From JBJELF01 sp051879015 (lineage in GTDB: Bacteria; Bacillota; Clostridia; Lachnospirales; Lachnospiraceae): a stretch of DNA of 64,000 bases. The stretch is taken from the NCBI GenBank assembly GCA_051879015.1, contig JBJELF010000046.1:1-64000 (forward strand), read 5' to 3'. Under the pieces are notes generated by a model that saw only the letters and a program-made list of their open reading frames with translations, was not told where the DNA came from and searched no databases. The first letter of the stretch is position 1, and every line of letters begins with the position of its first letter. Made by a program: the position numbers and the translations under genes. Of this stretch, positions 26,930 through 35,296 are shown piece by piece.

Positions 26930-28927
26930 ATGAAGCAGTTTCTTCCTATTAACAGACAAGAAATGTTAGAGCGAGGCTGGAAAGAGGTGGATTTTGTCTA
27001 TGTCAGCGGGGATGCTTATGTAGATCATCCTTCTTTTGGTCCTGCTATCATTACAAGACTGTTGGAGTCAAGAGGATATAAAGTAGGATTTTTGGCACAA
27101 CCCGATTGGAGAAATCCAGATGTCATGAAGGAGTTTGGCAAACCTAGACTAGGATTTTTGGTGTCGGGTGGAAATATGGATTCCATGGTAAATCACTATT
27201 CTGTCTCCAAAAAGCGGAGAAAGACGGATGCCTATACTCCAGGCGGTGTCATTGGTAAGCGACCAGACTATGCAGTAGTAGTGTATGGAAATTGTATCAA
27301 GCGGACTTACCCTGATTCTCCTATTATTGTGGGGGGGATTGAGGCTAGTTTGCGGCGTTTGGCTCACTATGATTACTGGTCGGACAAACTGAGGCGTTCT
27401 ATTTTAATTGATGCTCAGGCGGATATTGTCTCTTATGGTATGGGAGAGCATTCAATTATTGAGATTGCTGAGGCTCTCGATTCGGGGTTAGAGGTGCAGT
27501 ATATCACATTTATTCGAGGTACGGTCTATAAGACAAAGTCTTTGGAGGATGTGTATGATGCAGAGGTGCTGCCAAGTTACGAAGAATTATGTTTGGATAA
27601 GCTTAACTATGCTAAGAGTTTTTATCGTCAGTACTGCAATACGGATCCTTTTTCAGGAAAACGTCTGGTGGAGCCTTACGGCGCCAACATGTATGTTGTG
27701 CAAAATCCAGCGGCTCTGCCATTGACGCAGCAGGAGATGGATGACATCTATGCGCTTCCTTATATGAAGCAATGGCATCCAAGTTATGATGCCTCGGGGG
27801 GAATTCCAGCTTTCAACGAAGTAAAGTTTAGTTTGATTCAAAATCGAGGCTGTTTTGGAGGCTGCAGCTTTTGTGCGCTGACCTTTCATCAGGGAAGAAT
27901 TATTCAGGCAAGAAGTCATGAGTCCTTGATTGAGGAGGCAAAACAGATGACAGAAGAGCCGGATTTTAAGGGGTATATTCATGATGTGGGTGGACCGACC
28001 GCCAATTTCCGTTATCCTGCCTGTGAAAAACAGACGACTAAAGGAGTATGTCCTACTAAGCAATGTCTATTTCCTAGGCCATGCAAAAATTTACGGGCGG
28101 ATCATTCCGATTATTTGAAGCTGTTGAGGGAGCTGCGTTCTATTCCCAAGGTGAAAAAGGTCTTTGTGCGCTCAGGAATTCGCTTTGACTATGTGCTGGC
28201 GGACGAAAAGGATGATTTTATCCGAGAACTGTGCAAATATCATGTAAGTGGTCAGCTGAAGGTTGCGCCAGAGCATGTGGCTGATCCAGTGCTTCGCATG
28301 ATGGGAAAACCGGAAAATAGTGTATATCGCGCATTTGTGGAGAAGTACAAAAAAATCAATATGCAGTTGGGCATGGAGCAGTATTTGGTACCCTATCTGA
28401 TGTCATCTCATCCGGGCTCTACTATGCGGGAGGCGGTAGAATTGGCAGAGTATCTGAGAGATTTGGGCTATATGCCCGAGCAAGTACAGGATTTTTACCC
28501 AACGCCATCCACTATTTCGACTTGTATGTACTATACTGGGGTGGACCCACGTACGATGGAGCCTGTCTATGTGCCTAGAGATCCTCATGAAAAAGCAATG
28601 CAGCGTGCTCTGATTCAGTATCGTAATCCAAAGTTATATGATTTGGTAGAAGAGGCTTTGATTTTGGCAGACAGACAGGATTTGATTGGATATGATAAAA
28701 AATGTCTGATTCGACCGAGGCGAGATGGAACGAAAATACAAAATAAGGATAAAAAATCTGTAAACAGTGCTGAAACACAAAGTAATCATAAAAAAGGTGC
28801 GAATAGTGCCAAGCGGAATGGTCAGCAGAAGGAACAAAATCAGCATTATAAGTCAGACAGCTGTTCTTCTTCTCATCCAAGCCATTCAAGTAAACACTAC
28901 AATAAGCAAGAGAAGAGTCAGAAATGA
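26930..28927 (+). CDS. ygiQ: YgiQ family radical SAM protein (UPF0313)
   Basis: A 665-residue radical SAM protein with the family N terminus (PINRQEMLERGWKEVDFVYV) and SAM cluster CFGGCSFCALTFHQG near residue 305. The extended YgiQ signature RSGIRFDYV and a C-terminal conserved block follow. The reaction remains uncharacterised in the family. The last 60 residues are a low-complexity Lys/Ser/Asn/His tail (SAETQSNHKKGANSAKRN), longer than in many homologues. It sits between recN and rlmH with essentially no spacing. Confidence 0.92.
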   Translation: MKQFLPINRQEMLERGWKEVDFVYVSGDAYVDHPSFGPAIITRLLESRGYKVGFLAQPDWRNPDVMKEFGKPRLGFLVSGGNMDSMVNHYSVSKKRRKTDAYTPGGVIGKRPDYAVVVYGNCIKRTYPDSPIIVGGIEASLRRLAHYDYWSDKLRRSILIDAQADIVSYGMGEHSIIEIAEALDSGLEVQYITFIRGTVYKTKSLEDVYDAEVLPSYEELCLDKLNYAKSFYRQYCNTDPFSGKRLVEPYGANMYVVQNPAALPLTQQEMDDIYALPYMKQWHPSYDASGGIPAFNEVKFSLIQNRGCFGGCSFCALTFHQGRIIQARSHESLIEEAKQMTEEPDFKGYIHDVGGPTANFRYPACEKQTTKGVCPTKQCLFPRPCKNLRADHSDYLKLLRELRSIPKVKKVFVRSGIRFDYVLADEKDDFIRELCKYHVSGQLKVAPEHVADPVLRMMGKPENSVYRAFVEKYKKINMQLGMEQYLVPYLMSSHPGSTMREAVELAEYLRDLGYMPEQVQDFYPTPSTISTCMYYTGVDPRTMEPVYVPRDPHEKAMQRALIQYRNPKLYDLVEEALILADRQDLIGYDKKCLIRPRRDGTKIQNKDKKSVNSAETQSNHKKGANSAKRNGQQKEQNQHYKSDSCSSSHPSHSSKHYNKQEKSQK

Positions 28928-29403
28928 AAATTAGTATTATATGTCCAGGAAAAATAAAAGAGAAATATTGGAATATGGCCATTGATGAGTACAGCAAACG
29001 TCTGTCGCGTTACTGTAAGTTAGAAATTATCGAGGTGGCTGATGAGAAGACTCCAGATGGTGCCTCACAGATGGTGGAGGAGAGTATTAAGGAAAAAGAG
29101 GGACAACGCATTTTAGCTAAAATACCAGAAGGAGCTTATGTGATTGCCCTTGCCATTGAGGGAAATAAGTTGGATTCGGTAAAATTGTCTAAGAAAATAG
29201 AGGCTTTAGGAATTGGCGGAGTATCCCATATTGTATTTATCATCGGCGGTTCCCTGGGACTTTCTACTGCTGTGATGAGTCGAGCAGACTACGCTCTCAG
29301 CTTTTCCGCAATGACTTTTCCCCACCAGATGATGCGAGTTATTTTGTTGGAACAAATTTATCGCAGTTATCGAATTATGCAAAATGAACCTTATCATAAA
29401 TAA
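28924..29403 (+). CDS. rlmH: 23S rRNA pseudouridine1915 N3-methyltransferase RlmH
   Basis: A 159-residue SPOUT methyltransferase that methylates pseudouridine 1915 in helix 69 of 23S rRNA. Conserved segments are YSKRLSRYCKLEIIEV, ALAIEGNKLDS, FIIGGSLGLS and the C-terminal MRVILLEQIYRSYRIMQNEPYHK part, which forms the knot. Length is canonical. It overlaps the ygiQ stop by ATGA, showing translational coupling, and ends at a terminator. Confidence 0.96.
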   Translation: MKISIICPGKIKEKYWNMAIDEYSKRLSRYCKLEIIEVADEKTPDGASQMVEESIKEKEGQRILAKIPEGAYVIALAIEGNKLDSVKLSKKIEALGIGGVSHIVFIIGGSLGLSTAVMSRADYALSFSAMTFPHQMMRVILLEQIYRSYRIMQNEPYHK

Positions 29404-29438
29404 GACCATTTCTCCCATAGACTTTTCATCTAATCGTT

Positions 29439-29489
29439 AAAAAAAGACTTTACTGAGTCTGTACTTGACAGATTTCGTAAGGTCTTTTT
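29439..29489 (+). terminator. Terminator after rlmH
   Basis: Inverted repeat AAAAAGACTTTAC / GTAAGGTCTTTTT with an internal stem and T run. Confidence 0.75.
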
Positions 29490-29512
29490 ATCAGACAGCT
29501 AGCCGAATAAGA

Positions 29513-29821
29513 TTAGTCAGCCAGTATATTTGCAATTTGAATTAATTTACGGATGTTTTCCTCTGACATATGAGAGGTGATTTCAATTAACTGCATTTGG
29601 TCCGATGTCAATTCAGAGTTAGCCGGAACGTAGCCCAACATATAATCAATGGATACACCAAAATAGTCTGCCAAACTGCACAACATTTGCAGGTCAGGCT
29701 GTCTCTTTCCATTGATATAACTACTTAAGGTATTTTGAGCGATACCGATGCTGGAAGAGACTGTCTTTTGAGTGAGATGTCTTTCTGACAGCAGGGAACG
29801 CAGCGTTTGTGAAAAATTCAT
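29513..29821 (-). CDS. XRE-family transcriptional regulator
   Basis: A 102-residue helix-turn-helix protein. The HTH spans about 5-62 (LLSERHLTQKTVSSSIGIAQ, then NTLSSYINGKRQPDLQ and LADYFGVSIDYMLGY), followed by a short helical tail (about 70-102) that may dimerise. Such SinR/Cro-like repressors typically control a neighbouring gene, but here the neighbours are rlmH (convergent) and tmRNA, so the target is unknown. A solo IscB-end repeat lies directly upstream of its start and is likely part of its 5' region. Confidence 0.85.
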   Translation of the reverse strand: MNFSQTLRSLLSERHLTQKTVSSSIGIAQNTLSSYINGKRQPDLQMLCSLADYFGVSIDYMLGYVPANSELTSDQMQLIEITSHMSEENIRKLIQIANILAD

Positions 29822-29844
29822 AAATAAACTCCTTTCGGTTGTTG

Positions 29845-29902
29845 TAGGCGGAAACCCACTACCGCCTGTGCCCTTCGGTTATTAGGTGGTGGGGAGTTGA
29901 CA
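29845..29902 (+). repeat. Solo IscB-transposon end-like repeat, copy i
   Basis: Contains GGCGGAAACCCACTACCGCC and TTAGGTGGTGGGGAGTTGACA-like sequence. The same ~57-bp unit flanks the iscB remnant at 62231. No iscB sequence is next to it here. Confidence 0.7.
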
Positions 29903-30061
29903 TAGATATCCTCTATATATTGTGATATTACATCTCATTATAAAGAAGAACAGGAAGATTGTCCACATAATGCACGAAATGAGAATATAAAACTCGATTT
30001 GTATTGTATAAAATGATTTTTCCTCGGTTAGCGATTCTTCATATTGCTTAGGTGCGAACAT

Positions 30062-30102
30062 AAAAAGAGCCGACATTGAGATAATATCAAAGTCGACTCT
30101 TT
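30062..30102 (-). terminator. tmRNA terminator
   Basis: On the minus strand AAGAGTCGAC pairs with GTCGGCTCTT, followed by a T run, directly after the tmRNA 3' end. Confidence 0.9.
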
Positions 30103-30103
30103 A

Positions 30104-30447
30104 TGGAGCTGAGGGGAATCGAACCCCTGTCCGAAAGCCCATCCATCAAAGTTTCTCCCATTGCAGTTACTCTTTTATGAATTCCCTCAGAAAAACGCCG
30201 AGCAACAGGCTTTTTCCCTTGGTAGCTTCATAAATCTTTTATCACCTCAAAGCTTTGGTGAAAAAGTGCCCCGCAAAGTCGATGCCAGTGACTTAGACAG
30301 CGGGTGGTCTAAGGCTGACAGCTGCCATTAGGCAGCGAACGCGTAATTGTCGTTAGCGTTTATTTTTAATTTCCCGGTATTAACGTGGTTCGGGGCCACG
30401 AATGGCTACTCTGACTTCAAAACCCCCGTCGAAACCAGTACAACCCC
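30104..30447 (-). ncRNA. ssrA: tmRNA
   Basis: A 344-nt transfer-messenger RNA that rescues stalled ribosomes. The tRNA-like ends pair as GGGGTTG with CAGCTCC, with the T-arm GGTTCGATTCCCC near the 3' end and the family 5' sequence GTACTGGTTTCGACGGGGG. The tag frame (30328-30357) encodes ANDNYAFAA and ends in TAA. The AFAA tail fits proteolysis tags recognised by ClpXP. A consensus promoter lies at 30530-30558, about 80 nt upstream, implying 5' processing. CCA is not encoded. Confidence 0.96.
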
Positions 30448-30529
30448 GTTTCACTCACTCTATCTTTCATTAGGTCATAGAGTGATACATCTTTTGGGAT
30501 GTACAAGTTGACTTTATGCCAACGATAAA

Positions 30530-30558
30530 AATATATCACGTTTTGAGGTAGATGTCAA
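30530..30558 (-). promoter_or_regulatory. ssrA promoter
   Basis: On the minus strand TTGACA (30553-30558), 17-bp spacer, TATATT (30530-30535). Confidence 0.85.
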
Positions 30559-30569
30559 GATAGAAAATT

Positions 30570-31104
30570 TAAACTAGTAGTGGACAATCCGAGAAAGATT
30601 CAAAAATCGCTTGATTCGAGCTGTCTGCCCATATTTTCCAATCTCAAAATGATTCATTTTAGGTAAAATTTAAAAGAAATTTGTATTTTGGATTTGAAAT
30701 CATTTAAATGGTTCAATATAGAAAATTGTTGTATTTTGTAAAGAAAAGTTATATGATAAGAATGGTATTATTATTAAGAGCTTTGCTATAACAGGCAGAT
30801 GAGATATAGGTAGGATAAAGAGCACAGTAAACGCAAGCTTTTTGAAATCATACTAGAAAATAAAATCGTGCGTTTACCGTGGGATAATGAGAGATAGAGG
30901 ATGGGATGGTTTGGGGCAAATATGGATAAGCATGTGAACAATAAAATTAAAAATCAAGAATTTAATCGCCGATGTGAAAAAAATTATATTAACAGATGAT
31001 TTTCAAAAAGCATGAGGTTAGTGTATAATTATTGAAGGAAAAAGACATGGTTAATCGGAGTTGCAATTGATTAGAAAAAAGAATGGTGAAAGAAGTTGGG
31101 AGAG
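30570..31104. other. 535-bp intergenic region with an inverted repeat
   Basis: No supported gene. A 13-bp inverted repeat CACAGTAAACGCA (30823-30835) / TGCGTTTACCGTG (30869-30881) forms a hairpin with a 33-nt loop. A weak promoter-like TATAAT (31024-31029) with TTTCAA 17 bp upstream could drive the PHP gene. Confidence 0.5.
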
Positions 31105-31878
31105 ATGAATAAAGAAACAAGAAGAATGATTGATATTCATATGCATATCATACCTAGTGTCGATGATGGTTCATGGAGCATGGATATGTCAAAGACGATG
31201 TTGATGATGGCTTATTGCCAGGGGACAACGACTGTTTTTGCCACTCCTCACAGCTCTGCCTTTATCTATGATAAAGAGCTTGTGCGAACCAATTTTGCAG
31301 CTTTGCAAAGAGAGATGATCGGTTCCCCGTTTCAAAATCACCTGTACCTTGGCTGTGAAGTGCTATGTAATGAATATAATATAACAGCAGTATTAGATTA
31401 TCTCCATGATGGAACATTGCCTACCATGAATGGCACTTCCTATGTGCTGACAGAATTTAGCACACGAATCCAATCGGATGAGGCAAGAAAAATGATTGAT
31501 TTATTGCAGGCGGAAAAATGGCAGCCAATTATTGCCCATGTAGAGCGCTACCCTTTTTTATTTTTGGATGATACCATAGATGATTTTATTAAAAAGGGCT
31601 GTTTATTACAGATTAATGCTTATAGTTTGGAGAGAGAGACGAATCTTCAAATTAAAGAGCGAGCTCGAAAATTGTTGAAGGAAGGAAAAGTAACTTTTTT
31701 GGGATCTGATGGACATCGCACCAACCATCGACCGCCTAGCGTGGAGAGTGGCGTGGACTATATTTATGAATCTTGTGATAAGGTCTATGCCGATGCAGTC
31801 GTTTTTGGCAATGCACAGCGTTTATTAATAAATGGGGAAGATGTGGGAAATTATGCTGACAGCGAGCAGCAGGTATAA
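31105..31878 (+). CDS. PHP-domain phosphoesterase (CpsB/YwqE-like)
   Basis: A 257-residue PHP-fold protein resembling CpsB/YwqE manganese-dependent tyrosine phosphatases. Metal motifs are IDIHMHIIPSVDDGS (HxH and Asp), ATPHSSAF, the acidic GCEVLC, IAHVERYPF and GSDGHRTNHRPP. CpsB normally regulates capsule kinases, but no capsule genes or BY-kinase are near. A different phosphomonoesterase role is possible, given the RNA-repair genes downstream. Start choice is uncertain: ATG 31105 has GGGAG too close, TTG 31096 has a poorer site, and ATG 31126 would also keep all motifs. Confidence 0.75.
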   Translation: MNKETRRMIDIHMHIIPSVDDGSWSMDMSKTMLMMAYCQGTTTVFATPHSSAFIYDKELVRTNFAALQREMIGSPFQNHLYLGCEVLCNEYNITAVLDYLHDGTLPTMNGTSYVLTEFSTRIQSDEARKMIDLLQAEKWQPIIAHVERYPFLFLDDTIDDFIKKGCLLQINAYSLERETNLQIKERARKLLKEGKVTFLGSDGHRTNHRPPSVESGVDYIYESCDKVYADAVVFGNAQRLLINGEDVGNYADSEQQV

Positions 31879-32055
31879 AAGTATCATTGATACCTATGGA
31901 CTGCTTGAAAGAGATGTTTGAATAGTCAGAGTTATATTGGATATACTATCAATGGTTTATTCAGCTGAATTGTTTTGTATATAGAAACAAGAAATACGAG
32001 GCTGTTTAATCGAACTGAGATAGTATCAAAACGAATGATTGAGAGAGGTATCATT

Positions 32056-32427
32056 ATGGAAATGGAATCAATTGAAATGAATCGTGACTATATTGACTAT
32101 TCAAGACTAAAGCTTCTGGATAATGTGCTCAAAAATGATTGGAAAAATATGGGCGAGGAGCTCTTTATTGGTCACTATGAAACAAAAATCGGTTTCTTTG
32201 CAAAAACATGGAGAGATATTGAATTTCGATATCTGTTGGCAGTGCTGGAATATACGAATCCTCATTTTCATTATGAGGGCAAAGTTGAAATCGGCAAAAC
32301 AATCATTATAAATGAAGAAATGCTGGATAAAGTAGTCAAGCATCAAGATGTGGAATTGCTAAAGAAATTAGAGGAAAATACGCCGGAAGCTTTTCGAAAG
32401 TATGGTTTTTTGTTGGGAAGCGAGTAA
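32056..32427 (+). CDS. Conserved-looking 123-aa protein of unknown function
   Basis: I do not recognise a family. It is a soluble protein starting MEMESIEMNRDYIDY, rich in charged and aromatic residues, with no signal peptide, membrane segment or Cys pair. Likely alpha/beta, with a helical C-terminal half (EEMLDKVVKHQDVELLKKLE). ATG 32056 has GAGAGG 7 nt upstream; an earlier start at 31975 has no site. Only about 50 bp separate it from the RNA ligase gene, so it is probably co-transcribed and may be an accessory of the ligase/HD-Pnk pair; that is inference only. Confidence 0.6.
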   Translation: MEMESIEMNRDYIDYSRLKLLDNVLKNDWKNMGEELFIGHYETKIGFFAKTWRDIEFRYLLAVLEYTNPHFHYEGKVEIGKTIIINEEMLDKVVKHQDVELLKKLEENTPEAFRKYGFLLGSE

Positions 32428-32477
32428 ATAATAACGATTTGATTAGCAATGATAAAAAGTAAAGGAGAAATAATAAA

Positions 32478-33284
32478 ATGGAACTTAATTTTGATTTGAA
32501 AAAGTATCCTCGTACTCCTCATTTGACAGGTTCTCGCCTGCAGCCGGGAGATGAAGATTTATCCCAAATTCCATTTTCAATGATTGATGGAAAACATATT
32601 GTAATTGAGGAAAAAATTGATGGAGCAAATTCAGCTATTTCCTTTGATGAGAATGGAAATTTGATGCTCCAGAGCCGCGGTCATTATTTGACTGGCGGCT
32701 ATCGTGAGAGACATTACAATCTGATGAAACAATGGGCTCGTGTGCATGAGGTGGACTTTTATGCAGTATTAGGAGAGAGATACATCATGTACGGTGAGTG
32801 GATGTATGCAAAACACGGGATTTATTATGATGCATTGCCAGCATATTTCATGGAGTTTGATATCTTAGATCGAGAGACAGGTCTATTTTTGGATACTCAT
32901 GAGAGACAGAAATTGACTTCCCAGATGCCCATCTGCTCTGTACCAGTGCTGGCTGAAGGTGTGTTTAAGAGCCCAAAAGAGGTGTTGAGTTACCTTGGAC
33001 CGTCAAATTATATTCGTGAGGGACATATCGAACGACTTCGTCAGTATTGTTTTGAGAATGGATTGGATGCAGATCGCTGTTGTGCTGAAACGGATTCCAG
33101 TATTATGATGGAAGGATTATACATAAAAGTAGAAGAAGATGGTTATGTAAAAAATCGACTGAAATATGTGCGTGCTTCTTTCGCACAAGCAGTGGACAAT
33201 TCAGGAAGTCATTGGATTGACCGCCCTATTGTGCCAAATAAATTGGCCGTGCCGTTAGAGACACTTTATCTGCCAAAAGAATAA
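32478..33284 (+). CDS. ATP-dependent RNA ligase (Rnl family)
   Basis: A 268-residue nucleotidyltransferase that seals RNA (possibly DNA) 3'-OH/5'-phosphate ends. The adenylated lysine is K46 in motif I EEKIDGANSA, motif III is around YGEWMYAKHG, motif IIIa is AYFMEFDIL, motif IV EGLYIKVEEDGY and motif V VKNRLKYVR. Catalytic motifs all look intact. A good AAGGAG site precedes ATG 32478. It is followed 47 bp later by an HD-Pnk protein, the matching end-healing enzyme, forming an RNA repair pair. No archease or RtcB is present. Confidence 0.85.
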   Translation: MELNFDLKKYPRTPHLTGSRLQPGDEDLSQIPFSMIDGKHIVIEEKIDGANSAISFDENGNLMLQSRGHYLTGGYRERHYNLMKQWARVHEVDFYAVLGERYIMYGEWMYAKHGIYYDALPAYFMEFDILDRETGLFLDTHERQKLTSQMPICSVPVLAEGVFKSPKEVLSYLGPSNYIREGHIERLRQYCFENGLDADRCCAETDSSIMMEGLYIKVEEDGYVKNRLKYVRASFAQAVDNSGSHWIDRPIVPNKLAVPLETLYLPKE

Positions 33285-33331
33285 AAAGTGTATCATTATA
33301 AAAATGATTAAAAAGATAGGTGGTGAGAAAT

Positions 33332-34504
33332 TTGAACGAGAATGGAAAATGGCTCTTGTCACTGGTGCCAAAAGATCCAGAATGGATGATTGATTGGGAG
33401 CGAATCAATGGTGATATTTTGACTTCATGGGTTGAAAAAATGAAAGTGACAGAACAAAATCCTGTTTGGCATGGGGAAGGTGATGTTTGGACCCACACGC
33501 AAATGGTCTGCGAGGAATTGGTTAAAGGAGAAAAATTTCGTAATCTTCCTAGAAAGCAGCAGCAGATTGTCTTTTTGGCAGCTTTGCTTCATGATACTGG
33601 AAAAGTTGTATGCACTAGATTGGAGGATGGTATTTGGGTGTCACCGAGCCATACAATCGTAGGTGCTAAGTTGATGCGTGAATTTTTATGGAAAGAATGT
33701 GGCATGAGTGGTACTCCTGAGGATCAAAATTTTCGTGAGAGTATTTGTAACCTCATTCGTTACCATTCCGTACCGTCTCATTTGTTGGATTATTCGAGTC
33801 CTGAGCGAAGACTTTTCCGTATCGCTGCTCAGGGAGAATTGGCACCGAATTTTACTTTGTATCTTCTCCAAGTTCTGGTAGAAGCGGATATGAAGGGACG
33901 TATCTGTGATACACTGCAGGATTCTCTTGATACGGTGGAATTGTGTTTTGTGATGGCGGAGGAAAATGATATTTTGCATCAGGCTGGTACTTTTGCATCG
34001 AAAGCTACACAAGCTGCTTATTTTAGTGGCAGACAGGTGTGGAGAGAACAGGAGTTATTTGATGATACTTGGGGTGAGGTGATTGTTATGTCTGGGCTTC
34101 CTGGTACGGGTAAGGATACCTGGATTCACAATCATTATCCTGATTTGCCGGTGATTTCTCTTGATGAGATACGACAGGAGCTGCATATTTCTGCTGAGGG
34201 AAATCAAGGTGCCGTCATCAATTTGGCCAGAGATCGAGCACGAGAGTTGTTGCGACAGCATCAGCCTTTCGTGTGGAATGCAACCAATCTGTCCGTTACC
34301 ATTCGTCAAAAGACACTGAATTTGATTGAGCAGTATCATGCAGCAACTAGAATTGTATTTTTGGAGACCTCATGGGAAAAAGAATTGACTCGTAATAAGC
34401 AAAGACAGAAAAAGGTGCCAGAGAATGTAATTGCAGATATGCTGAAAAAATTGGAACTGCCCGAACGAAGCGAGGGTTGGGATGTAGAATGGCATTGTGT
34501 GTGA
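33332..34504 (+). CDS. HD-Pnk: HD-domain 2',3'-phosphoesterase / 5'-OH polynucleotide kinase
   Basis: A 390-residue two-domain end-healing enzyme. The N-terminal HD domain (about 45-200) has H55, HD at 87-88 (LLHDTGK) and H145. The C-terminal P-loop kinase (about 250-390) has Walker A GLPGTGKDT at 255-263 and a lid-like Arg segment (ELTRNKQRQKK). This domain order is that of HD-Pnk proteins described from Runella, where HD removes 2',3'-cyclic or 3'-phosphates and the kinase phosphorylates 5'-OH ends. TTG 33332 is preferred: AGGTGGTGA lies just before it, whereas GTG 33320 falls inside that site. The RNA ligase upstream completes the pathway. Confidence 0.82.
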   Translation: MNENGKWLLSLVPKDPEWMIDWERINGDILTSWVEKMKVTEQNPVWHGEGDVWTHTQMVCEELVKGEKFRNLPRKQQQIVFLAALLHDTGKVVCTRLEDGIWVSPSHTIVGAKLMREFLWKECGMSGTPEDQNFRESICNLIRYHSVPSHLLDYSSPERRLFRIAAQGELAPNFTLYLLQVLVEADMKGRICDTLQDSLDTVELCFVMAEENDILHQAGTFASKATQAAYFSGRQVWREQELFDDTWGEVIVMSGLPGTGKDTWIHNHYPDLPVISLDEIRQELHISAEGNQGAVINLARDRARELLRQHQPFVWNATNLSVTIRQKTLNLIEQYHAATRIVFLETSWEKELTRNKQRQKKVPENVIADMLKKLELPERSEGWDVEWHCV

Positions 34505-34583
34505 AAATTTATGTTTGACTGAATAGATATGAAAAATTTTCCTAAACTGGTTTCTTTTCTCCTATATTTGTGCTAAACTAATC

Positions 34584-34622
34584 TCAGATATGTCCTGTTA
34601 TCATACAAGGTATATCTGAGAT
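34584..34622 (+). terminator. Inverted repeat after HD-Pnk (possible terminator)
   Basis: ATCTCAGATAT and ATATCTGAGAT flank a 20-nt loop. The T-rich tail is weak, so termination is only possible. Confidence 0.4.
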
Positions 34623-34650
34623 TTATTTGTTGGAGGAGAATGAAGATATC

Positions 34651-35265
34651 ATGGCAAAAATACATAGCATTGAAAAAGTTACGAATTATCGTTTTTTAAA
34701 TATGTATGTCTTGGATTCTGAGACGAAATCAGGTCATCGTCGTCCTTACTATGTGGCTTCTCGTGCAAAGGATGAAGCACATTTGAAAATCCGCAGCCGC
34801 AAGGATACGCCGGATGGCATGATTATTTACAGTATATATGGTGAAAATCGTGATAAAGTGGTATTGATTCGTCAGTATCGTTGTGCTATCGATGATTATA
34901 TTTACGAATTTCCAGCAGGTTTGGTGGAGGAAGGCGAGGATGCCAAAGAGACCGCAAAACGTGAGCTGAAAGAAGAGACAGGCTTAGATTTCATCCCAGT
35001 GGAGGCCAGCGATAGCTACACTCGTCCATTTTATACTACTATTGGCATGACGGACGAGTGTTGTGGTATGATTTATGGTTATGCTTCAGGAATACCTTCC
35101 AAAGATGGCTTGGAAGATTCCGAGGAGATTGAGCTTGTCATTGCTGATAGAGAAGAATGTAAGCGTATCTTAAAAGAAGAAAGAGTGTCGCTCATGTGCG
35201 CTTATATGCTGATGCATTTCATTCATTGCAAGGATGGAAATCCTTTTGGATTTTTGGATGAATAA
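34651..35265 (+). CDS. Nudix hydrolase (ADP-ribose pyrophosphatase-like)
   Basis: A 204-residue Nudix protein. The Nudix box GLVEEGEDAKETAKRELKEE (glycine, REL and EE residues in place) hydrolyses nucleoside diphosphate-linked compounds with Mg. The preceding QYRCAIDDYIYEFPAG is typical of ADP-ribose pyrophosphatases, although the length is a little greater because of a longer N terminus. ATG 34651 has GGAGGAG 12 nt upstream; a TTG at 34627 is less likely. Its place after the RNA-repair genes could be coincidence. Confidence 0.85.
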   Translation: MAKIHSIEKVTNYRFLNMYVLDSETKSGHRRPYYVASRAKDEAHLKIRSRKDTPDGMIIYSIYGENRDKVVLIRQYRCAIDDYIYEFPAGLVEEGEDAKETAKRELKEETGLDFIPVEASDSYTRPFYTTIGMTDECCGMIYGYASGIPSKDGLEDSEEIELVIADREECKRILKEERVSLMCAYMLMHFIHCKDGNPFGFLDE

Positions 35266-35296
35266 GGCATAGAAAATAAGAAGAGGAGGAATTAAA

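Noticed and set aside
29882..30076. 64-aa hydrophobic open frame on the minus strand
   Set aside because: Overlaps the tmRNA terminator and the solo repeat, and has no ribosome site.
31105..31878. Assignment as a capsule regulator
   Set aside because: No capsule or tyrosine kinase genes nearby; only the PHP fold is supported.
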